A DNA stretch of 64,000 bases from Lachnospiraceae bacterium UBA7143 (GTDB lineage: Bacteria > Bacillota > Clostridia > Lachnospirales > Lachnospiraceae), in contig DKWV01000045.1 in NCBI GenBank assembly GCA_002491905.1, positions 31,279 to 95,278 on the forward strand, in the 5' to 3' direction. Under the pieces are notes generated by a model. That model did not search any database, was not told the origin of the DNA, and was given only the letters and a program-made list of their open reading frames with translations. Shown piece after piece: positions 26,027 through 34,318 of this stretch (positions within the stretch are counted from its first letter, which is position 1; each line of letters begins with the position of its first letter). A program made the position numbers and the translations under genes.

Positions 26027-26054
26027 GGTTTTGAATTAACATTTCTTAAACAAA
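26027..26054 (+). repeat. 28-bp direct repeat, right copy (att-like)
   Basis: Identical over 28 bp to 23881-23908. The unit from one copy to the next is 2,146 bp. Removing it would join the solute-binding protein stop directly to the leader of the gene at 26137, a plausible ancestral arrangement. Confidence 0.85.
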
Positions 26055-26136
26055 AGTCAAACATTACGCAAATAATGTCATGATACTCTCTTACCATCAG
26101 ATGTCTGGAAAGAAAGAAAGGAAGGAGAGTGACAGC

Positions 26137-26457
26137 ATGGCAAAATCTAAGCTGGCAGAAGTGAATGAAAAAATTGCGGAGGGAGTAGTCGGCGGCTACA
26201 AAAAGATTGAAGAAGGCGTGGTCGGCGGCTACAAAAAAATTGAGGAAGGAGCGGTCGGCGGTTTTAACAAAGTGGCTGACAAGTTCGTGGACCATTTCCT
26301 GACACAGGAGGGTGAATCCGTGGAGGAGGCAAAGGCGCGGATGGCGGCGGAGCAGGACGAGCGCAGACAGAAACAGGCGTCGGTTGTGAAGGCAGGCATG
26401 CAAAAGGCGGAAGCAGCCGGATCGGAGGCAGGGAGAAAGGCAGGGCACAAAAAATGA
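26137..26457 (+). CDS. Small repeat-containing protein (VGGYKKIEEG repeats)
   Basis: 106 residues from the ATG at 26137, 8 nt after GGAAGGAGAG. Residues about 8-45 hold three to four tandem 11-residue repeats of the form EG(V/A)VGG(Y/F)(K/N)K(I/V); the rest is charged and helical, ending Ala-Gly-His-Lys-Lys. The periodicity suggests an amphipathic helix like those of phasin- or apolipoprotein-type surface proteins. No family is recognised. It overlaps the next gene by 4 nt, so the two are translationally coupled. Confidence 0.7.
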   Translation: MAKSKLAEVNEKIAEGVVGGYKKIEEGVVGGYKKIEEGAVGGFNKVADKFVDHFLTQEGESVEEAKARMAAEQDERRQKQASVVKAGMQKAEAAGSEAGRKAGHKK

Positions 26458-26822
26458 AAAAGAGTACATTTGTGGCCATGCTTTTAGGAACTGTCGGCGG
26501 CATTTTGTTCGCACTGGGGATGTGTATGACATTGATACCAGAGTGGAATGCTTTTCGGCCGGGCGTTATTATGGGCGTGACCGGGGCGGCGGTTCTGCTG
26601 GTAATGGTGCTTGTATGGAGAAAGATGGAGGACAAAGCGCCGATTAAACTGTCGGGAAAGACGATAGGCGCGATATTGATAGGCGTTATCGGGGCTCTGT
26701 TGTTTGGCGTCGGCATGTGTCTGACGATGGTGTGGAGCCACATGGTGCCCGGCATCCTGATTGGGGTTGTGGGAATTGTGGTTCTGTTATGCCTGATACC
26801 ATTTATAAAAGGGTTAAAATAA
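26454..26822 (+). CDS. Small membrane protein with internal duplication
   Basis: 122 residues with four membrane segments arranged as two similar halves: GTVGGILFALGMCMTLIPEW (about 12-31) and GVIGALLFGVGMCLTMVWSH (about 76-95), each followed by a second Gly/Val-rich helix. The Met-Cys-x-Thr motif is kept in both halves. The function is not recognised; the overlap with the repeat protein upstream suggests they act together at the membrane. Confidence 0.75.
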   Translation: MKKSTFVAMLLGTVGGILFALGMCMTLIPEWNAFRPGVIMGVTGAAVLLVMVLVWRKMEDKAPIKLSGKTIGAILIGVIGALLFGVGMCLTMVWSHMVPGILIGVVGIVVLLCLIPFIKGLK

Positions 26823-26892
26823 TTGGATAGGATGAAGGCGGGCGCAGATATAAAAGAGTATTTGCGCTCGTTCACATTTTGGACACAATTTA

Positions 26893-26924
26893 CAAACAAA
26901 ACGTAAACAAACTGCGGGTATAAT
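26893..26924 (+). promoter_or_regulatory. Promoter with 11-bp-spaced AAACAAA repeats
   Basis: TATAAT (26919-26924) is preceded by AAACAAAAC and AAACAAAC, starting at 26894 and 26905, 11 bp apart. Direct repeats with this period upstream of a -10 box are typical binding sites for OmpR-family regulators, and an OmpR-type regulator is the next gene but one. Autoregulation is inferred. Confidence 0.4.
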
Positions 26925-26954
26925 ATATGCAAAAATGACGAGGATTTTGGAAGT

Positions 26955-27872
26955 ATGAAAAAGATACTAAAGAAAATATTTTTCCTGCCGCCCGTTCCGA
27001 CGCTGCTGATTTCCATTCCGTCTTATGGGCTTGTCATTTATGCGCTTGCGGGAGATCATGTGAATCCGATTGTTGCGTACGTTTCGTATTTTCTGTCGGC
27101 ATATGCGCTTGTCATAACAGTGACCGGCATTGCGGGGATCGTCCGCCTTGTGCGGCGGGGCATAGATAAGCATCCGCTTGTGAGGAAAGCGCTGGATATA
27201 CCCTTGGTCAACAGATTTTTGAGGGAAGATATGTTCCGGGCGGAGGCGGCGCTGTATCAGGGGTTTTTCATCAATCTCTTGTATGCGGGAATCAAAATGT
27301 TTTCGGGCATTTTTTACAGGTCGTTCTGGTTTGTGACATTGGCGGTTTACTATATCCTGCTTGCCATTATGAGGGCATCCCTGCTCCATTTTGTGAGAGC
27401 GCACGGAAATTCCGGGGAAAATAAGTCTGCAGGGTTAAGGCGTTACCGGCTGTGCGGGATTATTTTGCTTTTTATGAATATCGCGCTGGCAGGCATGGTT
27501 ATTCTCGTGGTACATGAGAACAGTGGATTTGAATATCCGGGGATGCTGATTTACGTTATGGCTATGTATGCCTTTTATGCGACGATCACAGCCGTCTGGA
27601 ATGTGGTAAAATTCAGGAGGTATGGAAGCCCTGTCATGTCAGCGGCAAAGGTCATTAACCTGACGGCGGCGTTGGTGTCCATGCTGTCACTGGAAACAGC
27701 CATGCTGACGCAGTTTGGTGCCGCCGATGACCCGGCGTTCCGACAGATTATGACGGCTTCTACAGGCGCGGGCATCAGTCTGATCGTGCTTGGCATGGCA
27801 GTTTTTATGATCGTACATTCAACAAGGCAGTTGAAATGCTTAAAAGGCAAGAAATCTACGGACTATAAATGA
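26955..27872 (+). CDS. Polytopic membrane protein of a two-component operon
   Basis: 305 residues with eight or nine hydrophobic segments (for example about 12-32, 38-62, 100-130, 150-175, 182-205). Charged loops contain RLVRRGIDKHPLVRKAL. No enzymatic or transporter motif is seen. It is followed after 27 nt by an OmpR-type regulator, its kinase and another membrane protein, so it may be a sensor accessory or a regulated target. Family not recognised. The start follows GGATTTTGGAAGT. Confidence 0.7.
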   Translation: MKKILKKIFFLPPVPTLLISIPSYGLVIYALAGDHVNPIVAYVSYFLSAYALVITVTGIAGIVRLVRRGIDKHPLVRKALDIPLVNRFLREDMFRAEAALYQGFFINLLYAGIKMFSGIFYRSFWFVTLAVYYILLAIMRASLLHFVRAHGNSGENKSAGLRRYRLCGIILLFMNIALAGMVILVVHENSGFEYPGMLIYVMAMYAFYATITAVWNVVKFRRYGSPVMSAAKVINLTAALVSMLSLETAMLTQFGAADDPAFRQIMTASTGAGISLIVLGMAVFMIVHSTRQLKCLKGKKSTDYK

Positions 27873-27899
27873 TACAATAAATGCGGGAGGTGAAAGCGA

Positions 27900-28571
27900 A
27901 TGATCCATATCCTCGTTGTGGAAGATGATACCAAACTGAACCAGATTGTCTGTACTTATCTGAATGACAGCGGTTTTCAGACGAAAGGCTGCCTGAATGC
28001 CAAGGAAGCTTATGAGGAAATGTATAACAACCTTTATGATCTGATCATTTCCGACATTATGATGCCGGAGATTGACGGGTTCGAGTTTGCACGGACAGTT
28101 CGGCAGGTGAACAGGACGATACCGATCCTGTTTATGTCCGCGAAGGATGACCTGCCCTCCAAGCAAAAAGGATTTCAACTCGGGATTGACGATTACATGG
28201 TAAAGCCTATTGAGCTGGATGAGCTTCTGCTGCGGGTAAAGGCACTCCTTCGCAGGGCAAATATCGAGATGGAGAGAAAGATCACCGTGGGAAATCTGGT
28301 GTTGGATGCGGACGGTATGAGCGCGGAGGTTGACGGGGAGGAAATCGGCCTTACCACCAGGGAGTTCAATCTTATTTATAAACTGTTGTCCTATCCCAAG
28401 AAGACGTTTTCCAGGGCGCAGCTTATGGATGAGTTTTGGGGCGTGGACAGCGATACCAGCCTGCGGGCGGTGGACGTGTATGTGACAAAGCTGCGGGATA
28501 AGCTTTCGGCCTGCGATGGGTTCCAGATTGTGACGGTGCGGGGGCTTGGGTATAAGGCGGTGCTTCAATGA
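27900..28571 (+). CDS. OmpR/PhoB-family response regulator
   Basis: 223 residues after GGGAGGTG. Receiver domain with acidic VVEDDT, phosphoacceptor Asp in IISDIMMPEIDGFE, Ser in FMSAKDD and Lys in MVKPIE; winged-helix output from about residue 128, including LTTREFNLIYKLLSYPKKTFSR and RAVDVYVTKLRDKL. It overlaps the kinase gene by 4 nt (ATGA). The DNA targets are unknown; the repeats upstream of the operon are candidates. Confidence 0.95.
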   Translation: MIHILVVEDDTKLNQIVCTYLNDSGFQTKGCLNAKEAYEEMYNNLYDLIISDIMMPEIDGFEFARTVRQVNRTIPILFMSAKDDLPSKQKGFQLGIDDYMVKPIELDELLLRVKALLRRANIEMERKITVGNLVLDADGMSAEVDGEEIGLTTREFNLIYKLLSYPKKTFSRAQLMDEFWGVDSDTSLRAVDVYVTKLRDKLSACDGFQIVTVRGLGYKAVLQ

Positions 28572-29620
28572 AAATAAAAGAAAATCTTTTTCCGCCGTCT
28601 TTGTTTGCGATTTATTTAGGAGTTTTGTTTTTGATGTCCGGTATCCATATGGGTCTGCTTGTATTTATGGAAAAAGTCAATTGGAGTGAACCAGTGCAGA
28701 CGATCGTCCCTATGGTTTACTGGGGGCTGGTGGCGGTCGGGCTTACCCTGTTCACAAGGAGGAAAATGAAAAGCACCTATGAAGAACCCCTGCACAAAAT
28801 GGCGGAAGCAGCCGGAAGAGTGTCTGAGGGGGACTTTTCCGTGTATGTGCCAACCATCCACACGGCGGATAAGCTGGACTATCTGGATATTATGATTATG
28901 AATTTTAATAAGATGGTGGAAGAGCTGGGGAGCATTGAGACGCTGAAAACGGATTTTGTGTCCAATGTGTCCCATGAGATGAAAACACCGATTGCCATTA
29001 TAAAAAATTATGCGCAGCTTTTGCAGACAGGGCATGTTTCGGAGGAGCAGGGGAAAGAATATGCAAAGAATATTGAGCAGGCGGCGGCAAGGCTTTCCTC
29101 GCTGATTGGCAATATCCTGAAACTGAACAGGCTGGAACATCAGAGGATTACGCCGGAAGTGGAGACTTACGACGTGTGCAGGCAGTTGTGCGAGAGTGTC
29201 TTTTTGTTTGAGGACGCTTTGGAGGAAAAAGGGATTGAGTTGGAAGCGGATATCGAAGATGCAGCGCTGATCAAAGCGGATGCCAGTCTGATGGAGCTGG
29301 TGTGGAACAATCTGCTTTCCAATGCGGTGAAATTTACGGACCGGGGCGGCAGCATTACAATCCGGCAGACATCTGACGAAAGCTATGTCCGGGTATCGGT
29401 TTCGGATACGGGGTGCGGTATAGCAAAGGAATGCATCAACCATATTTTTGACAAATTCTATCAGGGGGATACGTCCCATGCCATGGAAGGAAACGGGCTG
29501 GGTCTTGCGCTGGTAAAGCGGGTGCTGGAACTTTCGGACGGAGAGATGCAGATTATCAGCGAAGAGGGAAAGGGAAGCACCTTTCTTGTGACGCTGCCTG
29601 TGGCGGAAACGGGGCATTAA
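28568..29620 (+). CDS. Sensor histidine kinase
   Basis: 350 residues. Two membrane segments (about 12-32 and 43-62) with a very short external loop, then a HAMP-like linker (EPLHKMAEAAGRVSEGDFSV), HisKA with FVSNVSHEMKTPIAIIKNY, and HATPase with NNLLSNAVKFT, SDTGCGI and GNGLGLALVKRV. The small loop suggests sensing within the membrane or through the partner membrane protein, as in intramembrane-sensing kinases of Firmicutes. Coupled to the preceding regulator. Confidence 0.93.
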   Translation: MKIKENLFPPSLFAIYLGVLFLMSGIHMGLLVFMEKVNWSEPVQTIVPMVYWGLVAVGLTLFTRRKMKSTYEEPLHKMAEAAGRVSEGDFSVYVPTIHTADKLDYLDIMIMNFNKMVEELGSIETLKTDFVSNVSHEMKTPIAIIKNYAQLLQTGHVSEEQGKEYAKNIEQAAARLSSLIGNILKLNRLEHQRITPEVETYDVCRQLCESVFLFEDALEEKGIELEADIEDAALIKADASLMELVWNNLLSNAVKFTDRGGSITIRQTSDESYVRVSVSDTGCGIAKECINHIFDKFYQGDTSHAMEGNGLGLALVKRVLELSDGEMQIISEEGKGSTFLVTLPVAETGH

Positions 29621-29638
29621 ACGGGAGGAAAGCGGGAA

Positions 29639-30211
29639 ATGGATGAGCATGAGAAAATAGCATCTTCGGAGAAAGCGCAAAGAAATTATGTGGGATATGA
29701 ATATAAAGAGATTATGGCGGACGGACAGTTAGTTTTCCTGCTTTTGGACGGATACGAGAACTTCGGGTGGGAAGTGAACGACAGTCTGCCGGAAAGTAAT
29801 TTAGGAGGGAGACCATGCACCAGGCAGAAGGTTGTGATACGGCTTAAGCGCGACCGCAAGATACTGAATAAGGCGGAGCTGACAAGGCTGCAGAGAAATT
29901 TTGAGGCGTGTGTTACACAGATTCAGACACTGGAAAAAAGGAAGACATCCACGGCAACCGTTTACGCTTTGATTCTCGGAATCATCGGGACTGCGTTTAT
30001 GGCGGGCGCTACGTTTGCGGCGACAGCCGAACCGCCTTACATTGTATTGTGCATCATACTGGCGGTTCCGGGGTTCCTTGGATGGATTCTGCCCTATTTC
30101 CTTTTTAAAAGGGTGCAGCGGAAGGAAACGGAAAGAATTACGCCGTTAGTGGAAGCAAAATACGATGAGATTTATGAAATATGCGAAAAGGGTAATAAAC
30201 TGCTGTATTAG
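29639..30211 (+). CDS. Two-helix membrane protein, unknown function
   Basis: 190 residues after GGGAGG. The cytoplasmic N-terminal part (about 1-105) is charged, with VGYEYKEI and the GYENFGWEVNDS stretch; two membrane segments lie at about 108-130 and 135-158; the tail is charged. It follows the kinase by 18 nt and probably belongs to the same transcript. It is not recognised as a named family. Confidence 0.65.
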   Translation: MDEHEKIASSEKAQRNYVGYEYKEIMADGQLVFLLLDGYENFGWEVNDSLPESNLGGRPCTRQKVVIRLKRDRKILNKAELTRLQRNFEACVTQIQTLEKRKTSTATVYALILGIIGTAFMAGATFAATAEPPYIVLCIILAVPGFLGWILPYFLFKRVQRKETERITPLVEAKYDEIYEICEKGNKLLY

Positions 30212-30222
30212 GAGGGACAATT

Positions 30223-31395
30223 ATGGGTTTTTATGAAAGGGCGTTGGAACTGCGTGAGGAAACCGTCGCTCATCGCCGCTGGCTGCACAAAAACGCGGAG
30301 GTGGGGCTGCATATGCCCAAAGGGCAGGCTTACGTCATGGAGCAGTTGAGAGGATATGGTCTGGACCCGCGTCCCTGCGGGCACGGAGTGACGGCGGAGC
30401 TTGGCAGGGAAGGGGGAAGGACGCTCCTGCTCAGGGCGGATATGGATGCGCTGCCCATGCCGGAGGAGAGCGGCGAAAGCTTTTCCTGTCCGACAGGAAC
30501 GGAGGCGCATGCCTGTGGCCATGATTTCCATGCGGCCATGCTGCTGACGGCGGCAAAGATGCTAAAAGAAAAGGAAACGATGTTGTCCGGCAGGGTCCGC
30601 CTGATGTTCCAGCCGGCAGAAGAAACCTTTGAGGGCGCGAAGGACATGATGGCGGACGGGATATTGGAGGGCGTGGACGCCGCCCTTGCCTATCATGTCG
30701 GTTCCGGCAGGATGCCCGTGGGATTGTTTATGTACAACAGCGGCGGGACGATGATGTACTCCGTGGATGGTTTTCGGATTACGGTCCATGGGCGGGGCGC
30801 ACATGGCGCATATCCGCACAGTGCCATCGATCCGATCAATATCGGCGTCCATATTTACCTTGCGTTGGAATCGCTGATTGCCAGAGAGGCAGATCCCAGC
30901 AAGGCATGTGTGCTGACCATCGGCAGTTTTAACGCGGGAGCGGCGCCCAATATCATTCCCGATACCGCCGTCCTGCAGGGGACTCTGCGCACTAATGACA
31001 GTGACAGCCGTGGGAAGCTGGTCAGACGGTTACGGGAGGTCGTTCATAAGACGGCGGAAGTATTTGGGGGATCGGCAGAGATCGAGATGATTTCGGAGGT
31101 GCCGCCGCTTGTCTGTGATCAGACTATGACGGAAGAGATCGTAGGTTATATGAAAGAACTGCCCATTCCCGGCCTGACGCCCGTTCCCGACACGTCAGCC
31201 AGCGCTTCCGAGGACTTTGCGACGATTGCGGCGAAAGTGCCCAGCGTATTTATGTACCTTTCTGCAGGCTATATGGATGAGCGGGGCGACGCTCCAGCCC
31301 ACAATCCGAAGGTGCGGTTCAATGAGGATGTCTGTCCGATCGGCGCCACCTGTCTGGCGCACTGCGCGGTACGATGGCTGGAAGAGCATTCATGA
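30223..31395 (+). CDS. M20-family amidohydrolase (HipO-like)
   Basis: 390 residues, AGGAGG 6 nt before the ATG. The M20D pattern is clear: HRRWLHKNAEVGL near the start, LLLRADMDALPM, the metal ligands in HACGHDFHAAML, QPAEE with the catalytic Glu, and YHVGS. A dimerisation domain (about 185-300) interrupts the catalytic domain, ending SASEDFATIAAKVPSVFMYLSAG. The enzymes hydrolyse N-acyl amino acids, such as hippurate or N-acetyl-diaminopimelate. The substrate cannot be told from sequence. Cytoplasmic; the next gene downstream is a truncated LysR gene. Confidence 0.92.
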   Translation: MGFYERALELREETVAHRRWLHKNAEVGLHMPKGQAYVMEQLRGYGLDPRPCGHGVTAELGREGGRTLLLRADMDALPMPEESGESFSCPTGTEAHACGHDFHAAMLLTAAKMLKEKETMLSGRVRLMFQPAEETFEGAKDMMADGILEGVDAALAYHVGSGRMPVGLFMYNSGGTMMYSVDGFRITVHGRGAHGAYPHSAIDPINIGVHIYLALESLIAREADPSKACVLTIGSFNAGAAPNIIPDTAVLQGTLRTNDSDSRGKLVRRLREVVHKTAEVFGGSAEIEMISEVPPLVCDQTMTEEIVGYMKELPIPGLTPVPDTSASASEDFATIAAKVPSVFMYLSAGYMDERGDAPAHNPKVRFNEDVCPIGATCLAHCAVRWLEEHS

Positions 31396-31415
31396 TTTTG
31401 GCAGGATAAAACAAT

Positions 31416-31532
31416 ATGATAAGACAGATTAAGTATTTTCAGGCGGTTGTCCGCAACAACAGTTTTTCGGAGGCAGCGGAGGAATGCCACATTTCCCAGT
31501 CAGCCATTTCCCTTGGGATACTATTTCTATAG
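31416..31532 (+). pseudogene. Truncated LysR-type regulator (HTH stub)
   Basis: The frame encodes IKYFQAVVRNNSFSEAAEE then CHISQSAISL, the helix-turn-helix start of a LysR regulator, and stops after 38 codons at 31530. The expected continuation (Gln-Gln-Ile-Lys-x-Leu-Glu) is replaced by GILFL and a stop, so the rest was lost by deletion. The terminator hairpin follows about 20 nt later. Confidence 0.75.
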
Positions 31533-31552
31533 ACCTTTGAAACCGCAGGCAT

Positions 31553-31620
31553 AAAAAAATCCTCCTTTTTGGTAAGAACCGTTGTATCTGGATTCTTATC
31601 AGAAAGGAGGTATTTTTCTT
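31553..31620. terminator. Bidirectional terminator
   Basis: The arms AAAAAATCCTCCTTTTTGGT... and ...ATCAGAAAGGAGGTATTTTT (31554-31574 against 31596-31617) pair as a long, slightly imperfect stem with T-runs on both strands. It separates the M20/LysR transcript from the convergent minus-strand kinase-like gene. Confidence 0.75.
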
Positions 31621-31632
31621 CCAGAGAACGGT

Positions 31633-32226
31633 CTATTTCCGCCTGCTGTCAATATATTCCGTCAGCAGTTTCACGGTCCCGTCAATGCCCAGTCTGCTGC
31701 TGTTCAGGGAAATATCATAATTTCTGCAGTCTCCCCACCTCCTGACACAGAAGCTGTTGTGATAGCGCCTGCGCTGGATATCTTTTTCGCGTATCTTTTT
31801 GACAGCCTGGCTTTCTGTCAGGTGGTACAGGCGCATGATCCGCTCAATCCGCTTGTCGCGGTCGCCAAGAATGAATATGGACACCATGCTGTCATACTGT
31901 TTCAATATGGTCTCGCTGCACCGCCCCACAATCACAAAAGACTCTCCGGCATCCGCTTTATCCCGAAGAAAGTCAAACTGGAGATACAGCAGGTTTTCTT
32001 CCGGCGAATTACTTAAGCCTCTCACTGTTCTGGAAGACAACAGGTTTTTATGTCTTTCGTCCAGCTCTTTTAAATGATCCATCTTTACATTTTTCTTTGC
32101 CGCAATCTCATCGAGAAGATTGTGGTCAAACAGCTGGATGCCGTAATGCTTTGACAGTTTTTCTGCAATTTCGTGACCGCCGCTGCCATATTCTCTCCCT
32201 ACGGAAATAATCAATTGCTTTTCCAT
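31633..32226 (-). CDS. Cytidylate kinase-like family protein
   Basis: 197 residues from the ATG at 32226, 8 nt after AGGAGG. The N-terminus holds a P-loop, ISVGREYGSGGHEIAEKL, and the body has FDHNLL, VIVGRCSETIL and IREKDIQRRRYHN, matching the cytidylate-kinase-like family (Cmk-like fold, no demonstrated CMP kinase activity). It may phosphorylate a small molecule. It follows the transporter gene by 15 nt in the same direction, so they are likely cotranscribed. Confidence 0.85.
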   Translation of the reverse strand: MEKQLIISVGREYGSGGHEIAEKLSKHYGIQLFDHNLLDEIAAKKNVKMDHLKELDERHKNLLSSRTVRGLSNSPEENLLYLQFDFLRDKADAGESFVIVGRCSETILKQYDSMVSIFILGDRDKRIERIMRLYHLTESQAVKKIREKDIQRRRYHNSFCVRRWGDCRNYDISLNSSRLGIDGTVKLLTEYIDSRRK

Positions 32227-32241
32227 CCGTTCCACCTCCTT

Positions 32242-33597
32242 TTACAAATACCGAAAATATATGAAAAGCATTGCGATGAGGACAACCATCACAGTTGCCG
32301 GCATCATTTTTTTACAGTATTGTCCCCATTTTATCACATACCCTTCCCTTGACGCGGTTGCAATGCCGACGACGTTTGCCGATGCGCCTATGGGAGTGGC
32401 GCTGCCGCCGATATCCGTGCCCATCGCCAGTGTCCAGGCGAGCATGGACAGATCAACGCCGTATGTGGTTGACAGGCTCTTGATAATCGGTATCATCGTC
32501 GTTGCGAAGGGGATGTTGTCAACGAATGCGCTGACAACCGCCGACAGCCATATGATAATGGCAACCATGACCATCACGTTTCCGCCGCTGATCCTGCCGA
32601 TAAACGCGGCCATGATTTCAAGTATCCCCGTCTGCTCCAATCCGCCGATTACGACGAAAAGGCCGATAAAAAACAGCAGCGTATTATAATCCACTTTCTT
32701 TAATAAATCGACGGCATATTTCCACGAGGTGATCAGGGTGGCAGCCGCGACGATGCACCCGATCGTGGAAACGGTAAGCCCTGTCTGCGCATGGGTAACC
32801 AGCAGCGCGATCGCAGCGGCAAAGATCACACAGCTTACCGCAAATCCCTTTTTGTCGGTAATTGTGGATTCCGGGGTTGGCAGACTGCTGTAATCCACCG
32901 GCTCTGATACGTCTGCCCTGAGTTCCTTCCGAAAGATCAGGTAGAAATAGAGCAGTACGGCAATCAGGCTGACAGCGGCAATCACACCGGTATTTGTCAC
33001 AAAGTCCGTAAAGGAATAGCCGAGCGAGGTGCCGATGATAATATTGGGAGGGTCCCCACACATGGTAGCCGAACCGCCGAGATTTGCGCAGAATATCTCG
33101 GATAAAATCATCGGGATCGGATTGAATTTCAAAAGCTGGGCCAGTTCAATCGTGACTGCCGCCAAAAACAGAATTACCGTTATGCTGTCGATAAACATCG
33201 CCAGTATGGTCGACAGAATCATAAACGTGATAAACAGCGGTATCACCTGATACTTCACGAGTCTGGCAATACGCATGCAGAGCCATCTGAAAAAGCCGAC
33301 GCGCGCCATTCCTTCCACCATAACCATCATGCCAAAGATAAACAGAATCGTTTCCCAGTTGATACCGGTGCTGCTTCCCGACGTCTCACCGGACAGATAC
33401 CAGAACTCTGTCGTAAAAATGCTCCTGAGATTGAGTGTTTCGAGTATTGCCGACATACTGTGCATTCCCAGACCAAAAACGAAAACAATTGTCAGCAGCG
33501 CACAAATCAGCGAAACAACGTGCCTTTCCACAATTTCGGACACAATAAAAACAAACATTGCAATAAAGATGATTATTGCAACGACCTGTGCAAACAT
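32242..33597 (-). CDS. NhaD/ArsB-type (ion transporter superfamily) membrane transporter
   Basis: 451 residues with about eleven membrane segments. Internal repeats and motifs of the ArsB/NhaD/SLC13 group are present: SGSSTGINWETILFIFGMMVMVEG, the first signature EIFCANLGGSATMCGDPPNIIIG, and the matching late one TDIGGSATPIGASANVVG. Members carry sodium, arsenite or carboxylates; the ion here is undetermined. A 13-bp inverted repeat lies between its start and the upstream secreted-protein gene. The kinase-like gene follows. Confidence 0.9.
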   Translation of the reverse strand: MFAQVVAIIIFIAMFVFIVSEIVERHVVSLICALLTIVFVFGLGMHSMSAILETLNLRSIFTTEFWYLSGETSGSSTGINWETILFIFGMMVMVEGMARVGFFRWLCMRIARLVKYQVIPLFITFMILSTILAMFIDSITVILFLAAVTIELAQLLKFNPIPMILSEIFCANLGGSATMCGDPPNIIIGTSLGYSFTDFVTNTGVIAAVSLIAVLLYFYLIFRKELRADVSEPVDYSSLPTPESTITDKKGFAVSCVIFAAAIALLVTHAQTGLTVSTIGCIVAAATLITSWKYAVDLLKKVDYNTLLFFIGLFVVIGGLEQTGILEIMAAFIGRISGGNVMVMVAIIIWLSAVVSAFVDNIPFATTMIPIIKSLSTTYGVDLSMLAWTLAMGTDIGGSATPIGASANVVGIATASREGYVIKWGQYCKKMMPATVMVVLIAMLFIYFRYL

Positions 33598-33610
33598 ATG
33601 ATCCCTTCTT

Positions 33611-33653
33611 TCTAAAACTGTTTGTATTTTGAGTGCAGTAAAACAGTTTTAGA
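33611..33653. repeat. 13-bp inverted repeat between secreted-protein and transporter genes
   Basis: TCTAAAACTGTTT (33611-33623) and AAACAGTTTTAGA (33641-33653) are perfect complements separated by 17 nt. The element covers the stop codon of the minus-strand secreted-protein gene and ends just before the ribosome site of the transporter gene. There is no T-run on the minus strand, so it looks more like a leader hairpin or operator than a terminator. Confidence 0.6.
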
Positions 33654-34050
33654 TCCGCTTTTTCCCGTCTGACTGGTGTATGTATGCCGCTAAAAGTTCA
33701 TTCTGCGTCAGGCAGAATGAATACTTTGCGGCATGGTGAATATAAGATTTTCTTTGTGATATAGAACCGAATACAGAATTTTGTAGAGAAAGGAACTCGC
33801 TCACTTCCCGGTACTGCTGCTGATGGCTTTCCCGCGAGTGCATTTCTATAGCAGGTGTATTTGACGATTCTGTTGTACCGATCGCGTCGTCATTGAGCTC
33901 TGAATGGCAGGGGGCGAGACAAGCCGTCGTCTTTCCGGTCAAATCGTACTCAAATAAAGCGTCCGTTGGGGCAGCGTCCGCATATGCTCCCGCAAAGAGC
34001 AGCAATATGGCTAAAAACATGCTGATTATTCGGTGTGTTCTCTTATCCAT
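33649..34050 (-). CDS. Small secreted protein, unknown function
   Basis: 133 residues. A signal peptide (Lys/Arg start, hydrophobic stretch about 8-22, Ala-Asp-Ala-Ala cleavage region) is followed by a mature part with a Cys pair (TTACLAPCHSE) and a His/Gln-rich middle; the ending KYSFCLTQNELLAAYIHQSD is probably conserved. No lipobox. No family recognised. It is 51 nt upstream of the transporter gene in the same direction and may be part of that operon. Start supported by AGGGAC 11 nt upstream. Confidence 0.6.
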   Translation of the reverse strand: MDKRTHRIISMFLAILLLFAGAYADAAPTDALFEYDLTGKTTACLAPCHSELNDDAIGTTESSNTPAIEMHSRESHQQQYREVSEFLSLQNSVFGSISQRKSYIHHAAKYSFCLTQNELLAAYIHQSDGKKRI

Positions 34051-34218
34051 TATCTTATGTCCCTGATTGACGCCATAACGCTTTCCTGAAAGCCCTGCGC
34101 CGCATTACGATCCGTTTTCGATCTCCAATATGTCTGAAACCGACGGTATTATATCACACTTTTATATTCAGTGGAAGTCAAATTCCCATTTCCAACATTT
34201 TGTTGTATTTTTCTGATT

Positions 34219-34258
34219 TTACAATAACTTTACAAAAGCTGTGTTTTTGATTTTACAG
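34219..34258 (+). promoter_or_regulatory. PhoP-box-like direct repeats upstream of pstS
   Basis: TTTACA at 34219 and 34230 are exactly 11 bp apart, and a third TTTACA lies at 34253. TT(A/T/C)ACA repeats with 11-bp period are the binding pattern of Firmicute PhoP. The phoP-like gene is in the same operon, so feedback under phosphate limitation is likely. The remaining interval 34051-34318 contains no gene. Confidence 0.65.
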
Positions 34259-34318
34259 TCAGTATTTAAGATCAAAAGTGTAGAACAAAAACAGTTGGAG
34301 TAAAGGAGAAAAACAAGT

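Noticed and set aside
26170..26270. Regular 33-nt direct repeats resembling a CRISPR array
   Set aside because: The repeats are in frame within a gene with a good ribosome site, have no spacers between them and encode an 11-residue protein repeat.
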